Of a stretch of DNA of 64,000 bases, positions 43,966-56,378 are shown one piece after another. The notes under the pieces are model-generated. The model did no database searches. It was given only the letters and a program-made list of their open reading frames with translations, and had not been told where the DNA came from. The stretch covers positions 992,001 to 1,056,000 of the forward strand of contig NZ_CP015104.1 in assembly GCF_002214525.1 (NCBI RefSeq), read 5' to 3'. The translations under genes and the position numbers were made by a program. Origin of the DNA: Thermococcus sp. P6 (GTDB lineage Archaea; Methanobacteriota_B; Thermococci; Thermococcales; Thermococcaceae). Every line of letters begins with the position of its first letter. The stretch's first letter is position 1.

Positions 43966-45204
43966 ATGCCGAAGGGCATCTACGAGTGCGTCGACTGCGG
44001 CCACAGGGAGCTTTTCGATTCCTCAGAGCCGGTGCTCGAGAAAGCCTGCCCCCGCTGTGGGGGTGACATGGTCCTCGTGGGCCTTGCCGGGGAGTCCGGG
44101 AAAGGGCAGAGCGGACCCTCAACTCCTAAGGACCTTGAGGAAAAGCTGAGGGAGTTCTACGATCTCGAGCTGAACCGGGTCGAGGGCAACCTCCTCGTCT
44201 TCGAGGTTCGCGAGATCCTCGAGCGGGACTTCGAGAGGGTTCTCGGCGAGCTTGAGAAAATCGGCTACTGGGCCGCCCTTAAAAAACGGAATGATAATGT
44301 GCTGCTCTTCGTCTTCCCCGCTCAGGAGGTGAAGGAAGAAAAAATCTGGCTCCCTCTGGTTTTTCTGATGGCCACGATCCTTACGACGTTCCTTGCAGGT
44401 TACTACCTCTCGCTGGGCTACGTCGATTTTCTGAACACCTACGGCCTTCCGGGGGTCAGGGACCCCTACCTGAACGCCGTGGCCTTCTCCGTAGCTTTAC
44501 TGGCCATAATCGGGACCCACGAGCTCGGCCACAAGATAGCGGCGGCCTATCATGGCGTTAAGGCCACGATGCCCTACTTCATACCCTTCCCGAACATACT
44601 GGGGACGCTGGGGGCCGTCATAAGGGTTAAGTCTCCCCTGCCAACGAGAAACGCCGCCATAGACCTCGGGGTCAGCGGTCCGATAGCAGGTTTCCTCGTG
44701 GCGATTCCGGTTACCGTGATCGGGCTCAGGCTTTCCGTTGTGGTTCCCTCAGGTACCCTCTCTCAGGCCCCGGGTGGTTCCATCGTCTTCGGTACAAACC
44801 TGCTCTTCGTGTTCCTTGAAGAGTACGTCCTTAAGCTCCCGCAGAACGCTGACATCTTCCTCCACCCGGTCGCCATAGCCGGATGGGTTGGGATTCTGGT
44901 GACGTTCCTCAACCTGATCCCGGTGGCCCAGCTGGACGGCGGCCACATCGCCCGCTCCTTCCTCGACGAGAGAACGCACAGGTACCTCACAATGGCCGTC
45001 GGCTTCGTCCTTCTTGGAATGAGCTACCTCTGGGCCGGCTGGCTTATATGGGGCATGTTGGTCCTCCTGATGGGTTCCTTCGGCAACCCCGGGCCTCTGG
45101 ACGAGGTCTCTCCCGTTTCAAAGGGGAGGCTTCTGCTCGTGATACTCTCCGTTGTGATCTTCCTTGTCTCGGCCACACCGAGGCCGCTCTGGGCTACGGG
45201 GTAG
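43966..45204 (+). CDS. Site-2 protease-like membrane metallopeptidase with N-terminal zinc ribbon
   Basis: A 412-aa M50-type intramembrane protease. The active site is HELGH at 185-189 and the third ligand lies in NLIPVAQLDGGH (D324). Six to eight helices span about 125-410. A cytoplasmic front part has a four-Cys zinc ribbon (C8, C11, C28, C31) and a PSCP-like alpha/beta domain (about 50-120). Such enzymes cut membrane-bound regulators or signal peptides within the bilayer; the substrate is unknown. It is tempting that membrane-anchored regulators like the one at 6237 are substrates, but there is no direct evidence. It starts after GGAGTGTGAAAA and its 3' end overlaps the convergent HTH gene by 11 nt. 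Confidence 0.88.
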   Translation: MPKGIYECVDCGHRELFDSSEPVLEKACPRCGGDMVLVGLAGESGKGQSGPSTPKDLEEKLREFYDLELNRVEGNLLVFEVREILERDFERVLGELEKIGYWAALKKRNDNVLLFVFPAQEVKEEKIWLPLVFLMATILTTFLAGYYLSLGYVDFLNTYGLPGVRDPYLNAVAFSVALLAIIGTHELGHKIAAAYHGVKATMPYFIPFPNILGTLGAVIRVKSPLPTRNAAIDLGVSGPIAGFLVAIPVTVIGLRLSVVVPSGTLSQAPGGSIVFGTNLLFVFLEEYVLKLPQNADIFLHPVAIAGWVGILVTFLNLIPVAQLDGGHIARSFLDERTHRYLTMAVGFVLLGMSYLWAGWLIWGMLVLLMGSFGNPGPLDEVSPVSKGRLLLVILSVVIFLVSATPRPLWATG

Positions 45205-45757
45205 TTCTCTTCTCCTTTAGTATCTGCTCTATGTCGTAGTATATGGAGTCCCTTGAGACGCCGAACGTCCGGGCCACCTCCGAGATGTTGAGGACCCTCG
45301 GGTTGTAGTTGAACTTCCGCAGGACATCGCTCAGAAGCTTCCTGCGCTCCTTTATCGTGTAATCTTCCAGGGATTTCACCTGAGGGGGGGCGTTGTAGAG
45401 GACGATTCCAACGGCGTAAGTTCGCCTCGTCACGGGCGTTGTATAGGTTCCAACCTCGAAGTCCACGACCTTCGCTCCGGAGGGAAGCTTTAAGTTGATC
45501 TTTTCCAGCGCCTTTTGAATCGCATCCTCCCTGCTCTTTCCATGGTGGTACTCCGCGAGAAGGCCTTTCACGGCGTCGGTCGATTGGTCTATCAGGACGG
45601 TTACCGTCAGGTTCATAAAAGCCCCAAAGGTCAGGCGGATTTTTGATGATTTTATAGTCCCGTACCTCGATGACAGGAGGGTCCTTGATTTCATTGCGAT
45701 ATCTTTTAAACAATCCTCAATGCTGGCGGATTCGCATTGAAGGGCAAGCAATTCCAC
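45194..45757 (-). CDS. Predicted HTH transcriptional regulator
   Basis: A 187-aa soluble protein with a C-terminal helix-turn-helix (LNISEVARTFGVSRDSIYYDIEQIL, about 156-180) preceded by an alpha/beta domain with LTVTVLIDQSTDAVKGLLAEYHHGKSREDAIQKAL near 49-84. I do not recognise a named family. GTG 45757 has GGTGGT 3 nt upstream and a TTATATATC box at about 45815-45823; an alternative ATG at 45616 would remove the Cys-containing first 47 residues and begins at MNLTVTVLIDQ. It is divergent from the pilin-like gene at 45876, with 118 bp shared, and could regulate it. Confidence 0.7.
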   Translation of the reverse strand: MELLALQCESASIEDCLKDIAMKSRTLLSSRYGTIKSSKIRLTFGAFMNLTVTVLIDQSTDAVKGLLAEYHHGKSREDAIQKALEKINLKLPSGAKVVDFEVGTYTTPVTRRTYAVGIVLYNAPPQVKSLEDYTIKERRKLLSDVLRKFNYNPRVLNISEVARTFGVSRDSIYYDIEQILKEKRTTP

Positions 45758-45763
45758 GTTACC

Positions 45764-45868
45764 ACCTCTGAGGTTTTCACAATATTGGGATTACACCCCT
45801 CATATTTGGGTAGAAAGATATATAAGCTTTTTCAGAGTTTCATCCCATGAAGACAACCTCCTGGAGGT
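45764..45868. promoter_or_regulatory. Divergent promoter region with two related palindromes
   Basis: ACCTC-T-GAGGT (45764-45774) covers the ribosome-binding site of the minus-strand HTH gene, and ACCTCC-T-GGAGGT (45856-45868) covers that of the plus-strand pilin-like gene. One arm of each is the GGAGGT/GAGGTGGT site itself; the matching arm is extra. AGATATATAAGC (45813-45824) can serve as TATA box in either direction. The symmetry suggests protein binding or ribosome-site masking; it may be partly chance. Confidence 0.35.
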
Positions 45869-45875
45869 GATGTGA

Positions 45876-46058
45876 ATGAAGAGGAAAGCACAGGGTGCCA
45901 TCGAGTACCTGTTCATGATCGCTGCAGCGCTGGTGATAGTTTTGATCGTGGTCAGGCAGCTCCAGGGCAGGGGCAAAAGCGCAAGTGAACTGGCCGGTCA
46001 AGCCGAGAACAAGATCTCCGGCGAGCTTCAGGAACAGATAACCAGCACCAACGGTTAA
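45876..46058 (+). CDS. Small class III signal-peptide (pilin-like) protein 1
   Basis: A 60-aa protein with the class III signal sequence MKRKA-QGAIEYLFMI (expected cut between A5 and Q6), a hydrophobic helix (about 10-27) and a short charged, amphipathic tail rich in Gln, Glu, Lys and Ser. It matches the archaeal Q-x-x-I-E-Y-L-F-M-I group (Pfam class III signal peptide) of small adhesion-pilus subunits. The ATG follows GGAGGTGATGTGA. It is followed by a strong hairpin and then a second gene of the same type. Confidence 0.82.
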   Translation: MKRKAQGAIEYLFMIAAALVIVLIVVRQLQGRGKSASELAGQAENKISGELQEQITSTNG

Positions 46059-46090
46059 CTCCGAGGCCAAGAATCAGATATCCAGGGGGT

Positions 46091-46132
46091 TTGGGAGCTC
46101 AATAGGGATTGACTCCCAATTCTCTGTTTTTT
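46091..46132 (+). terminator. Strong hairpin and T-run between the two pilin-like genes
   Basis: TTGGGAG (46091-46097) pairs with CTCCCAA (46113-46119) and TCAAT (46099-46103) with ATTGA (46108-46112), loop AGGG, one bulged C. A TTTTTT run follows at 46127-46132. It should stop or reduce read-through into the second gene, or protect the upstream mRNA, giving the first subunit in excess. Confidence 0.65.
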
Positions 46133-46154
46133 CTTAATCTATGGTGGGATTTCC

Positions 46155-46340
46155 ATGGGACGGAACGCTCAGGCATCGCTTGAATACCTTTTTATGATAA
46201 CCCTTGCGATAATTATGATTCTAATATTCGTATGGAGGTTCTTTGACCCAAGGTTCGGGACCATCAGGAAGGGAGGGGAACTTCAGGGTTCTCTGGAGAA
46301 GAACGTTTCGAAAGGGATAGAGAGCATTGGGGACCGGTAG
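46155..46340 (+). CDS. Small class III signal-peptide (pilin-like) protein 2
   Basis: A 61-aa protein with MGRNA-QASLEYLFMI at the start (cut expected between A5 and Q6), one hydrophobic helix to about residue 29 and a charged tail (GGELQGSLEKNVSKGIES). It is a paralogue of the preceding gene. GGTGGGATTTCC precedes the ATG. Its stop is only 3 nt from the stop of the convergent glycosyltransferase gene. Pilins of this organism are often glycosylated, so the neighbour could be functionally linked, but this is inference. Confidence 0.8.
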   Translation: MGRNAQASLEYLFMITLAIIMILIFVWRFFDPRFGTIRKGGELQGSLEKNVSKGIESIGDR

Positions 46341-46343
46341 GCT

Positions 46344-48605
46344 TCACCTCCCCGGCCTCAGTTTCAACCTCTCTCCCCCGATCTCAAGCCGTTTTCTGGA
46401 AGTTTTTTTAGCGAGGAATCTTTCTCCCAGAATTTCCAGCTCGCAGGTATCCGTGAAAATCCTCAGCCGGTTCACGGTTTCCTCTTCATTCCCTACGGGA
46501 TTAAAACTCCCGCTGGCATCATAGAATGCCACGAAACTTCCTTTGAATTCGATTTCCAGACTGTTTCCATCGGGTATGTCCAACAAAAGGCCATCGTTCG
46601 AGGTGTCCACGAGGAATTCAACGCTACCCTCGTTTGAGTACTGGATCACCCTGTAGGTCCCGTTTTTCACGCGCATTATCCTCGTTCTGTGGCTGAATTC
46701 CTCTCCTTCCTTTTTGAGGTTGATGTAAGCGGCTATGCTCCCGTTTGTCCATATCGCAATTTTTCCATTGTATGCAGAGAAAGAAAGCCCCCCCTGTGCG
46801 TTTCTTTTTAGGTCGTAAACCTCTATAACGTCGCCGGAATCGTAGGAATCCGCGTACTCCAGAGTAGTGTTGGCATGCAAAAAGGAAAAGATATACCTCA
46901 AATTCCCCCGGAGCAAAGATGAAGTCCACGCTTCATAAACCCACGTGCTCAGGATTGCGTAATCACCGGATCCCCTGACATTTTCAATCATATCCCTTCC
47001 ATCGGTGCCCTTCAAAAGTATCAGACCGAAGGTGTCAACATGCCACGGGTCCACGGTCAGATTCAGGTAGTAAGCGTTCATGGGATTAACGGAATAATAT
47101 ACGGCCTCACCCGTTCCTTTCGTTTCGATGTAATCGCCCAGATCGTCCCTGAGGGTCTTTGTCTTTGTGGCCCAGCCAAGTTTAAGGGTTCCCGAAGGGA
47201 ACCTGTAGATCATTCCAAAATCCGCCACTGAAAGAAAGACCAGCGATATGAGAACCGCCACGGCAGCTTCCCTTCTCGATACCCTTAAACTAAGGAGGAA
47301 GTCCAGCAGGAGGAGGTATAAAACGAGGGTCATCGGGTACAGAAACCTTGGAGTGGGTATTATTGGAGAGACGAAAAAGTAAACGAAAAAGTTCATCATG
47401 AAGAGAATTTTGAGGGCATCTCCGGCGCCATGGTCCCTCCTGGGGGAGTTCTTCATCACCGCCAAAACCACGAGAGCAAGCAGAACCATCAGGGGAACAT
47501 CGTACACGAGGAATTCGGGTCTGGAAGCACGAATATCCCCGAATTTTTTCCCCATATAGTAAAACAGATTTAAGAACGGCAGGAACCTTCCTCCCTGCGA
47601 AACGTAGGTCTGGGATAGGTAATCCCTGCTAACCGCCACCCCAAGGAACCCCTCCACGGTTGCCTTGGGGATAAGGGCAAAGAGGGCGAGCTTGAGTTCT
47701 GTTTTTAGATTTTTAAAGAGAACTCTCAGCGTTTCAAGGAACTTTCCAAAATAGCTGAGCCTGAATATGCAGATGGTCAGGAGGGCCCAGAAGGTTAAAA
47801 GGATCATCACTGGAATTATGTGTCCCTTAAGAGTTGTGGCGTGGATTCCCGGCACTACCATTATCTCCCGGAGGAGTTTTGCCGGATGGAGCATAACGGC
47901 AGCTATGCACAGGAGCGTCATAAAAAGGTAGGTGACGATCGCTATGAACACCTGAGTTCTGTTTAACAGCACATCCACCGTTCCCTTCAGGTATCCCCAC
48001 GTTTTTTCATCCAGCGACAGGACAACCACCAGATAGAGAGCCAGGAGGTAGGGGATTATCGTGAACTTCGACGTGCTTCCCAGCCCTGCCCAGAAAAGGG
48101 AGACGTAGGCATGTTTGAGGTTCCGCCCTTTGGCGTATCTAACGAAATGATAGAGGGAGAGCAGTGTAAACAGCTCAATTGAAGTTTCGTGAAAAACCAG
48201 AGGGTTCACATGGATCAAAAGGGGATCCATTGCGAGCAGTCCAGAAAACGCAATCCCCAGCTTCCAGTCTCTGACTTCCTTACCCACATAATAGGCGACT
48301 ATCAAAGACAGAAAACCCAGAAAAACGGAGAACAATCTGCCCACGATATAGCTATCCCCGAAGATTCTAAGCCACAGGGCGAGCAGGTAGTAAAAGAGGG
48401 GAGGATGAACAGCGAATATGTCCCTGTAGGGCAGGTATCCGTGGTTTATAAGGCGGGCGATCAGGAGATACGTCCCCTCATCGTAATCGAAGTACTCGTT
48501 CATATGTCCGGCAATTCCGTGGAGTCGGGTGAATAGGTAATAGGCGGATATCAGGATCATGAACGTCAGGGCTTTTCGATTGAATTTAAGTTCCCCGGCT
48601 TTCAA
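46344..48605 (-). CDS. Multi-pass membrane glycosyltransferase (GT39/ArnT-like, GT-C fold)
   Basis: A 753-aa GT-C type glycosyltransferase. The catalytic acidic motif in the first outer loop is D40-Y-D-E (YFDYDEGTYL), followed by HPPLFYYLLALWLRIFG near 68; about eleven helices span 10-470. Residues about 480-753 form a soluble extracytoplasmic beta-rich domain with several NxS/T sites. Such enzymes transfer a sugar from a dolichyl- or polyprenyl-phosphate carrier to proteins or lipids on the outer face. The sugar and acceptor are not known. It is monocistronic with a CTTAAAAAG box near 48637 and lies convergent to the pilin-like genes. Confidence 0.8.
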   Translation of the reverse strand: MKAGELKFNRKALTFMILISAYYLFTRLHGIAGHMNEYFDYDEGTYLLIARLINHGYLPYRDIFAVHPPLFYYLLALWLRIFGDSYIVGRLFSVFLGFLSLIVAYYVGKEVRDWKLGIAFSGLLAMDPLLIHVNPLVFHETSIELFTLLSLYHFVRYAKGRNLKHAYVSLFWAGLGSTSKFTIIPYLLALYLVVVLSLDEKTWGYLKGTVDVLLNRTQVFIAIVTYLFMTLLCIAAVMLHPAKLLREIMVVPGIHATTLKGHIIPVMILLTFWALLTICIFRLSYFGKFLETLRVLFKNLKTELKLALFALIPKATVEGFLGVAVSRDYLSQTYVSQGGRFLPFLNLFYYMGKKFGDIRASRPEFLVYDVPLMVLLALVVLAVMKNSPRRDHGAGDALKILFMMNFFVYFFVSPIIPTPRFLYPMTLVLYLLLLDFLLSLRVSRREAAVAVLISLVFLSVADFGMIYRFPSGTLKLGWATKTKTLRDDLGDYIETKGTGEAVYYSVNPMNAYYLNLTVDPWHVDTFGLILLKGTDGRDMIENVRGSGDYAILSTWVYEAWTSSLLRGNLRYIFSFLHANTTLEYADSYDSGDVIEVYDLKRNAQGGLSFSAYNGKIAIWTNGSIAAYINLKKEGEEFSHRTRIMRVKNGTYRVIQYSNEGSVEFLVDTSNDGLLLDIPDGNSLEIEFKGSFVAFYDASGSFNPVGNEEETVNRLRIFTDTCELEILGERFLAKKTSRKRLEIGGERLKLRPGR

Positions 48606-48719
48606 ATGCCCTTCCCCCTATCGGTTCGGGGAATCTTTTTAAGTTTTTGTCGTAAACCAGCGGAAAAGCTTTAACCTCTAAGACATATGGGGATACCATA
48701 GGAAATGCCGGTGGTGGAA

Positions 48720-49313
48720 ATGGCTTTCTTACCCTTCGGCTCGAAGAAGAGCAGGATCAAAAAACTTATCGAAGATGACCGCTTCGACGAGGTCGTATCG
48801 ATGGCCCTAAAGGACGGGAAAACCATAAAAGCCCTGATAGAACTCCTCGACGACCCGGTTCCGGGCGTTCGGGGAGATGCCCTGGTCCTCATCGCAACGG
48901 TGCTCAAGCAGGAGGAAGGGGCCATCAAACCCTATCTGGGGGAGATCTTTGCCAGAGCTTTCGAACTGACGGAGAGCAGAAACCCATACGTAAGGGAAAA
49001 TGCCATGATGCTCTCCTACGAACTCACCCGGAGGTTCCCGGAGGAGCTGGTAAGACTGAAGGATTCCGCCCTAAAGACGCTGATGGAGGACCTCATGGAG
49101 GGAGATAAGCACACGAAGGGCTTTGTACTGGTGCTCATCGGAAGGCTGGGCAAAGAGGCTAAAGCGTTCCTCAACGATGAGGAAATCAAAGAGTTGAGAA
49201 GCCACGTTGAGGAGTTCGTTAACGTGGAGGACAGGGTCATACTGCCCCTCGAGGGTTACAAGTGGGTCCCCCTTGGGGACATAGCCAGAGAGACCTTAGA
49301 AAAGCTTTCCTGA
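48720..49313 (+). CDS. HEAT-repeat-like protein
   Basis: A 197-aa all-helical protein with HEAT/armadillo-type repeats: LLDDPVPGVRGDALVLIATVL near 42, ESRNPYVRENAMMLSYELTRRF near 85 and DKHTKGFVLVLIGRLGKEA near 128. It is a protein-protein interaction scaffold of unknown partner. I start at ATG 48720 (GGTGGT 4 nt upstream), not at 48705, which lies in the leader. The next gene begins 9 nt after its stop. Confidence 0.8.
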   Translation: MAFLPFGSKKSRIKKLIEDDRFDEVVSMALKDGKTIKALIELLDDPVPGVRGDALVLIATVLKQEEGAIKPYLGEIFARAFELTESRNPYVRENAMMLSYELTRRFPEELVRLKDSALKTLMEDLMEGDKHTKGFVLVLIGRLGKEAKAFLNDEEIKELRSHVEEFVNVEDRVILPLEGYKWVPLGDIARETLEKLS

Positions 49314-49322
49314 GGGATTTCA

Positions 49323-49562
49323 ATGATTGGCGAGCTTTTGTTCCTGTTCCTTTTTATCCTTGTGGCCCTCTACATCGTCATCAAACTGACGCTGGCCGTC
49401 CTGAAGTACCTAATAACCAACGCCATCGTGGGTCTCCTGCTCCTGTGGGCTATCAACACCGTTGGAATAGCGCACGTTGAGTACACCCCTCTGAACATCC
49501 TCATAGTGGCCGTGGGTGGAGTTGCTGGAGTTGTTCTTCTGCTACTGCTCTCGTGGCTTTAG
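49323..49562 (+). CDS. BofA-like small membrane protein
   Basis: A 79-aa hydrophobic protein with three helices (about 3-24, 29-45 and 57-78). The pattern YLITNAIVGLLLLWAINTVGI then YTPLNILIVAVGGVAGVVLLLLL matches the BofA family; in Bacillus BofA inhibits the sigma-K site-2 protease SpoIVFB. Archaeal homologues are uncharacterised. A site-2 protease-like gene occurs 4 kb away at 43966, which makes the comparison interesting, but no link is shown. It is translated 9 nt after the HEAT protein. Confidence 0.75.
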   Translation: MIGELLFLFLFILVALYIVIKLTLAVLKYLITNAIVGLLLLWAINTVGIAHVEYTPLNILIVAVGGVAGVVLLLLLSWL

Positions 49563-49636
49563 CTTCTCCCGGCTAAATCTTTATAAGCTTCCCCCCGAGC
49601 CCCTTCTGGAGCGAGGAATTTTGGATGGTGATGATC

Positions 49637-50884
49637 ATGTCCCACAGATCCGCTGAGATGTATGAACTTAAGAAGAAGGTTGAGGAGCTGAAGGGTTATC
49701 GAGGTCGTGCGACCGAACTGGTGAGCCTTTACATTCCCGATGGCTACGACATAAACAAGGTTATGCAGCAGCTCAGGGAGGAGTACGGAACGGCCCAGAA
49801 CATAAAGTCCAAGTCCACCCGAAAGAACGTCCTTGGAGCTCTGGAGAGGGCGATGCAGCATCTGAAGCTCTACAAACAAACGCCTCCAAACGGTCTCGCA
49901 CTCTTCGTTGGAAACGTCAGCGAGCAGGAGGGTGTGAGCGATATAAGGCTCTGGGCGGTAGTTCCGCCCGAACCCCTCAGGGTTCGACTCTATCGATGTG
50001 ACCAGACTTTTGTAACCGAGCCCCTTGAGGAGATGCTTCGCGTCAAAGAAGCCTACGGCCTGATAACCGTCGAGAAGAACGAGGCCACGATAGGCCTCCT
50101 GAGGGGCAAGAGGATAGAGGTCGTGGAGGATCTGACCTCCAACGTTCCCGGAAAGACCCGCGCCGGAGGTCAGTCCGCGAGGCGTTACGAGAGGATTCGA
50201 GAGCAGGAGACCCACGAGTTCATGAAGCGCATAGGCGAGCACGCCAACGAGGTTTTTCTCCCCCTCCTTGAGAAGGGCGAGCTGAAGGGTATAATCATCG
50301 GTGGCCCCGGACCGACCAAGGAGGAGTTCGTTGAGGGGGACTACCTCCACCACGAGCTGAGGAAGAGGATCATAGGCGTGGTGGACATAAGCTACCACGG
50401 TGAGTACGGTCTCAAAGAGCTCGTCGAGAAGGCCAGCGACATACTCAGGGATCACGAGGCCATCAGGGAGAGGCACCTCATACAGAACTTCTTCAAACAC
50501 CTCGTGAAGGACACGGGCATGATAACCTACGGTGAGAAGGAGGTAAGGAAGGCCCTCGAACTGGGTGCCGTCGAAACCCTGCTGATAAGCGAGGGCTACG
50601 AGAGGGTTAGGGTTAAGGCGGTGTGCAAGAACTGTGGCTGGACGGAGGAGAAGACCATGAGCGAGGCGGAGTTCCACGTTTACAGGAAAAAGCTCACTCA
50701 CTGCCCCAAATGCGGGAGCCAGAACATCAGCTTTGAGAAATGGGACGTTGCAGAGGAGCTCATAAAGATGGCGGAGGAGAGCGGTGCCGAGGTGGAGGTA
50801 ATATCCCTCGACACCGACGAGGGCCAGCAGTTCTACAGGGCCTTCGGAGGTCTGGGTGCGTTCCTGAGGTACAGGATTCAGTGA
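49637..50884 (+). CDS. prf1: Peptide chain release factor aRF1
   Basis: A 415-aa archaeal/eukaryotic release factor that reads all three stop codons. Stop-recognition motif NIKS is at 55-58; the peptidyl-tRNA hydrolysis loop GGQ is at 177-179; the C domain has zinc-type Cys pairs (CKNC near 333 and CPKC near 355). The ATG at 49637 is 4 nt after GGTGAT. A TTTATAAG box lies at 49579-49586. It converges with argS. Confidence 0.97.
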   Translation: MSHRSAEMYELKKKVEELKGYRGRATELVSLYIPDGYDINKVMQQLREEYGTAQNIKSKSTRKNVLGALERAMQHLKLYKQTPPNGLALFVGNVSEQEGVSDIRLWAVVPPEPLRVRLYRCDQTFVTEPLEEMLRVKEAYGLITVEKNEATIGLLRGKRIEVVEDLTSNVPGKTRAGGQSARRYERIREQETHEFMKRIGEHANEVFLPLLEKGELKGIIIGGPGPTKEEFVEGDYLHHELRKRIIGVVDISYHGEYGLKELVEKASDILRDHEAIRERHLIQNFFKHLVKDTGMITYGEKEVRKALELGAVETLLISEGYERVRVKAVCKNCGWTEEKTMSEAEFHVYRKKLTHCPKCGSQNISFEKWDVAEELIKMAEESGAEVEVISLDTDEGQQFYRAFGGLGAFLRYRIQ

Positions 50885-50910
50885 TTTTCCCCGTTTTTCA
50901 AAGGACGAAA

Positions 50911-53741
<2,831 letters not shown>

Positions 53742-55091
53742 GGTTTCTTCCATTTTCACCGTCATGAAGGCTCCGGACTCCTCGTAGTTCTCTATCTCCC
53801 TCAGGATAACGTCCATGGGGTTCTCAAGACCGCTCACGATGCTCCTCAGGTAGGCGCGATAGCTCCCGTTGGTTTCGATCAGCTTCTCCACGGTTTCGGC
53901 AACCTTCAGCGGGTCCGTTGAGTGAAACTCCAGCCCCCTCTCCACGAGCCATTTCGTAACTGCCAGCAGCTTCCCGGGATAGGTTGAGACCGTCGGCGTT
54001 CCAAGGGCTATCGCTTCCCTGTTCATCGTTCCGCCTGCACCTACCATGACTCTGGCGTAGTGGAGAAGGCTCAAGCTGTCAACGGCTCGCTCCGGCATTA
54101 TAACGTTATCGAAGCGCTCAAAGCGTTTTCTCTGCCGTGCCGTTCTCGGGAAGAGCACGATCGGCATGTCCGGAAGGAGGGGGATAACGTCCTCGAGAAC
54201 GCTTTTCTCCGGTCCGTGGAAGTAGTTGGCCTTCACGGGTTCGGTGCGCATGACGAGGTATTCACCGGCCTTCAGGCCGAGCTCCCGGAGGACCTTCCTG
54301 TCGGGAACGAAAGAGTGGAGGTGCGCCAGCTCGGAGAAACCGTTAACCGGCCGCATTCCGTTTGGATCCGCCCCGTGTTTCAGGAGCTCGTAGGCGTCTA
54401 TGGCCTTTGGATAGAGGAGGAGCGTGGTGTAAGGCAGGATGAGCTTGTTCTGCCCGATAGCTGTCTCGTTGTCAACGAAGCCTATGGCCGGTATCTGGAG
54501 ACCGAAGGCAACCCTCGGGGCCTCGGCGGAGTGCTTGTAGAGGGCCAGATCCGGCTTCTCCTCAATTATGAGTTTGGAAAGCCTGTAGGTTCTCTCAGCG
54601 CTCGCCAGAAGCTTTCCCTCGAGCGTTGCGCCCCCATGCTTTCCAACAACGTAGTAATCGAATCCGAGCATGTCCAGAATACCCGTTAACCCATCGAACT
54701 CCCTCGTCGTGATTATAACCTCGTGGCCCGTCTTCTCCAGCTCCCTGATTACACCCTTGAAGAAGTGAACGTGAGGGGCGTTCGTGATGTCGATCCATAC
54801 CTTCATGAGTTTCACCAATTTAGTGGACAATCCTGTCCAATATAAGGGTTTCCTGAAAATGGTTTTGAAGCCTTCTTTTTAAGGTCCTCTGATGGATTTT
54901 CACTGCGAAAAGACGTTTACAACGCTTTCTTTCGATGAGATGACCTGCAGGGAGATGGCTATCGGTCTGGAATCTGGTGTCTGGCTCTTGGAAAGCCTAA
55001 AACCTCCGTACCCTTCGGAAATCGATCCTAAAACCGTTTTCTGGAAAAGGCTTTTATTCCCGTGGGGAGCCCCTATAGAGGGTGCTGTGAA

Positions 55092-56378
55092 ATGATGGAG
55101 AGGATAGAGAAGGGAGAGGCGAAGATAGCCGTGATCGGTCTCGGCTACATCGGCCTCCCCACGGCCATAATGTTCGCAAACGCGGGTTTTCAGGTCACGG
55201 GTTACGAGATAAGGGAGGAGGTTGTTGAGGAAATAAACTCCGGAAAGGCCCACATCGTTGAGCCGGACATAGAGAACCTCCTCAGAGAGGCCATCAGGAG
55301 GGGAAACCTCCGGGCCACTTCGAACCCGGACGACATAAGGGACATGGACGTTTACATAGTATGCGTCCAGACCCCGCTTAATGAGGACAAAAGCCCGGAT
55401 CTTGGATACCTCGAAAGTGCCATCAAAACGGTCGCCGGGGTCATGAAGAGGGGCTCGCTGGTGGTGATAGAGAGCACGGTTCCTCCCCTGACGACCGTTA
55501 AGATGGCGAGCCTCATAGAGAAGATAAGGGGCTTCAAAGCCGGCGAGGACTTCTACATGGTTCACGCTCCCGAGAGGGTGATGCCGGGGAGGATATTCAG
55601 GGAACTCGTCTACAACTCCCGCATCTTCGGAGGGATAACCCCCGAAAGTGCCGAACTCGCCGAGAGGCTTTACCGCTCCTTCGTGAAGGGTCAGACGTTC
55701 AAAACAAGCTCAACGGTCAGCGAAGTCGTCAAGCTCATGGAGAACACCTTCAGGGACGTGAACATAGCCCTGGCCAACGAATTCGCCTACCTCGCCCACC
55801 AGTACGGCATAAACGTCTTCGAGGCTATAGAGCTGGCCAACACCCATCCGAGGGTCAGGATCCACCTGCCGGGAATAGGTGTCGGAGGGCACTGCCTGCC
55901 GAAGGATCCACACCTCCTCCTCTGGCCCGCGAAAGACGACTTCGGCCTGATAAGGCTCGCGAGGGAGGTAAACGACGGCATGCCCCTTCTCGCGAAGGAC
56001 CTGCTCTTCAGTGCCCTCAAAGCCGTTAACCTTCCACCCGAGAAGGCCGTAGTTGCAGTCCTCGGTCTGGCCTACAAGGGAAACAGCGACGACGTCAGGA
56101 ACTCCCCGGCGCTGGCTTTTGTGGACGAAATAAAGGACGACGTTAAAGAGGTAAGGACGTACGATCCCTTCGTGGGCGGGAGCTGTGGCACCGTTGAGGA
56201 GGCCCTCCACGGGGCGGATGCGGCTGTGATAGCCACGGACCACGACGCCTTCAGGGAGCTCAACTGGGAGGAGCTGGGGAAGCTCATGAGGACGAGGATC
56301 CTCGTTGACGGCAGGCACCTGATAGAGAAACCGCCGGAGGGCTTCGTTTTCAGGGGCATAGGGAGGGGTGAGTATTGA
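55092..56378 (+). CDS. wecC: UDP-N-acetyl-D-mannosamine dehydrogenase
   Basis: A 428-aa UDP-sugar 6-dehydrogenase. NAD is bound at GLGYIGLPT near residue 18; the catalytic Cys is C268 in GGHCLPKD; VQTPL near 95 and LAYKGNSDDVRNSP near 330 are conserved. It oxidises UDP-ManNAc to UDP-ManNAcA with two NAD. The start ATG at 55092 is followed by another at 55095. Upstream TTTTATT (near 55051) may be the TATA box. Its stop overlaps the wecB start by 4 nt (ATTGA arrangement). The 285 bp before it hold only its promoter and that of DUF354; I saw no further gene there. Confidence 0.9.
   Translation: MMERIEKGEAKIAVIGLGYIGLPTAIMFANAGFQVTGYEIREEVVEEINSGKAHIVEPDIENLLREAIRRGNLRATSNPDDIRDMDVYIVCVQTPLNEDKSPDLGYLESAIKTVAGVMKRGSLVVIESTVPPLTTVKMASLIEKIRGFKAGEDFYMVHAPERVMPGRIFRELVYNSRIFGGITPESAELAERLYRSFVKGQTFKTSSTVSEVVKLMENTFRDVNIALANEFAYLAHQYGINVFEAIELANTHPRVRIHLPGIGVGGHCLPKDPHLLLWPAKDDFGLIRLAREVNDGMPLLAKDLLFSALKAVNLPPEKAVVAVLGLAYKGNSDDVRNSPALAFVDEIKDDVKEVRTYDPFVGGSCGTVEEALHGADAAVIATDHDAFRELNWEELGKLMRTRILVDGRHLIEKPPEGFVFRGIGRGEY

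Noticed and set aside
46059-46130. Possible frameshifted extension of the first pilin-like gene (a second frame after the stop reads SEAKNQIS, like the tail SGELQEQI)
   Set aside because: The 60-aa length equals that of the intact paralogue 100 bp downstream, and the stretch contains the hairpin, so a natural stop is more likely.
54835-55060. Box C/D sRNA candidate (TGATGG and GATGAGATGA)
   Set aside because: No CTGA at guide distance and no second box pair.
54892-55095. 67-codon open frame between the DUF354 and wecC genes
   Set aside because: No ribosome-binding site, composition unlike proteins of this genome, and it runs into the wecC start. The stretch is promoter sequence.
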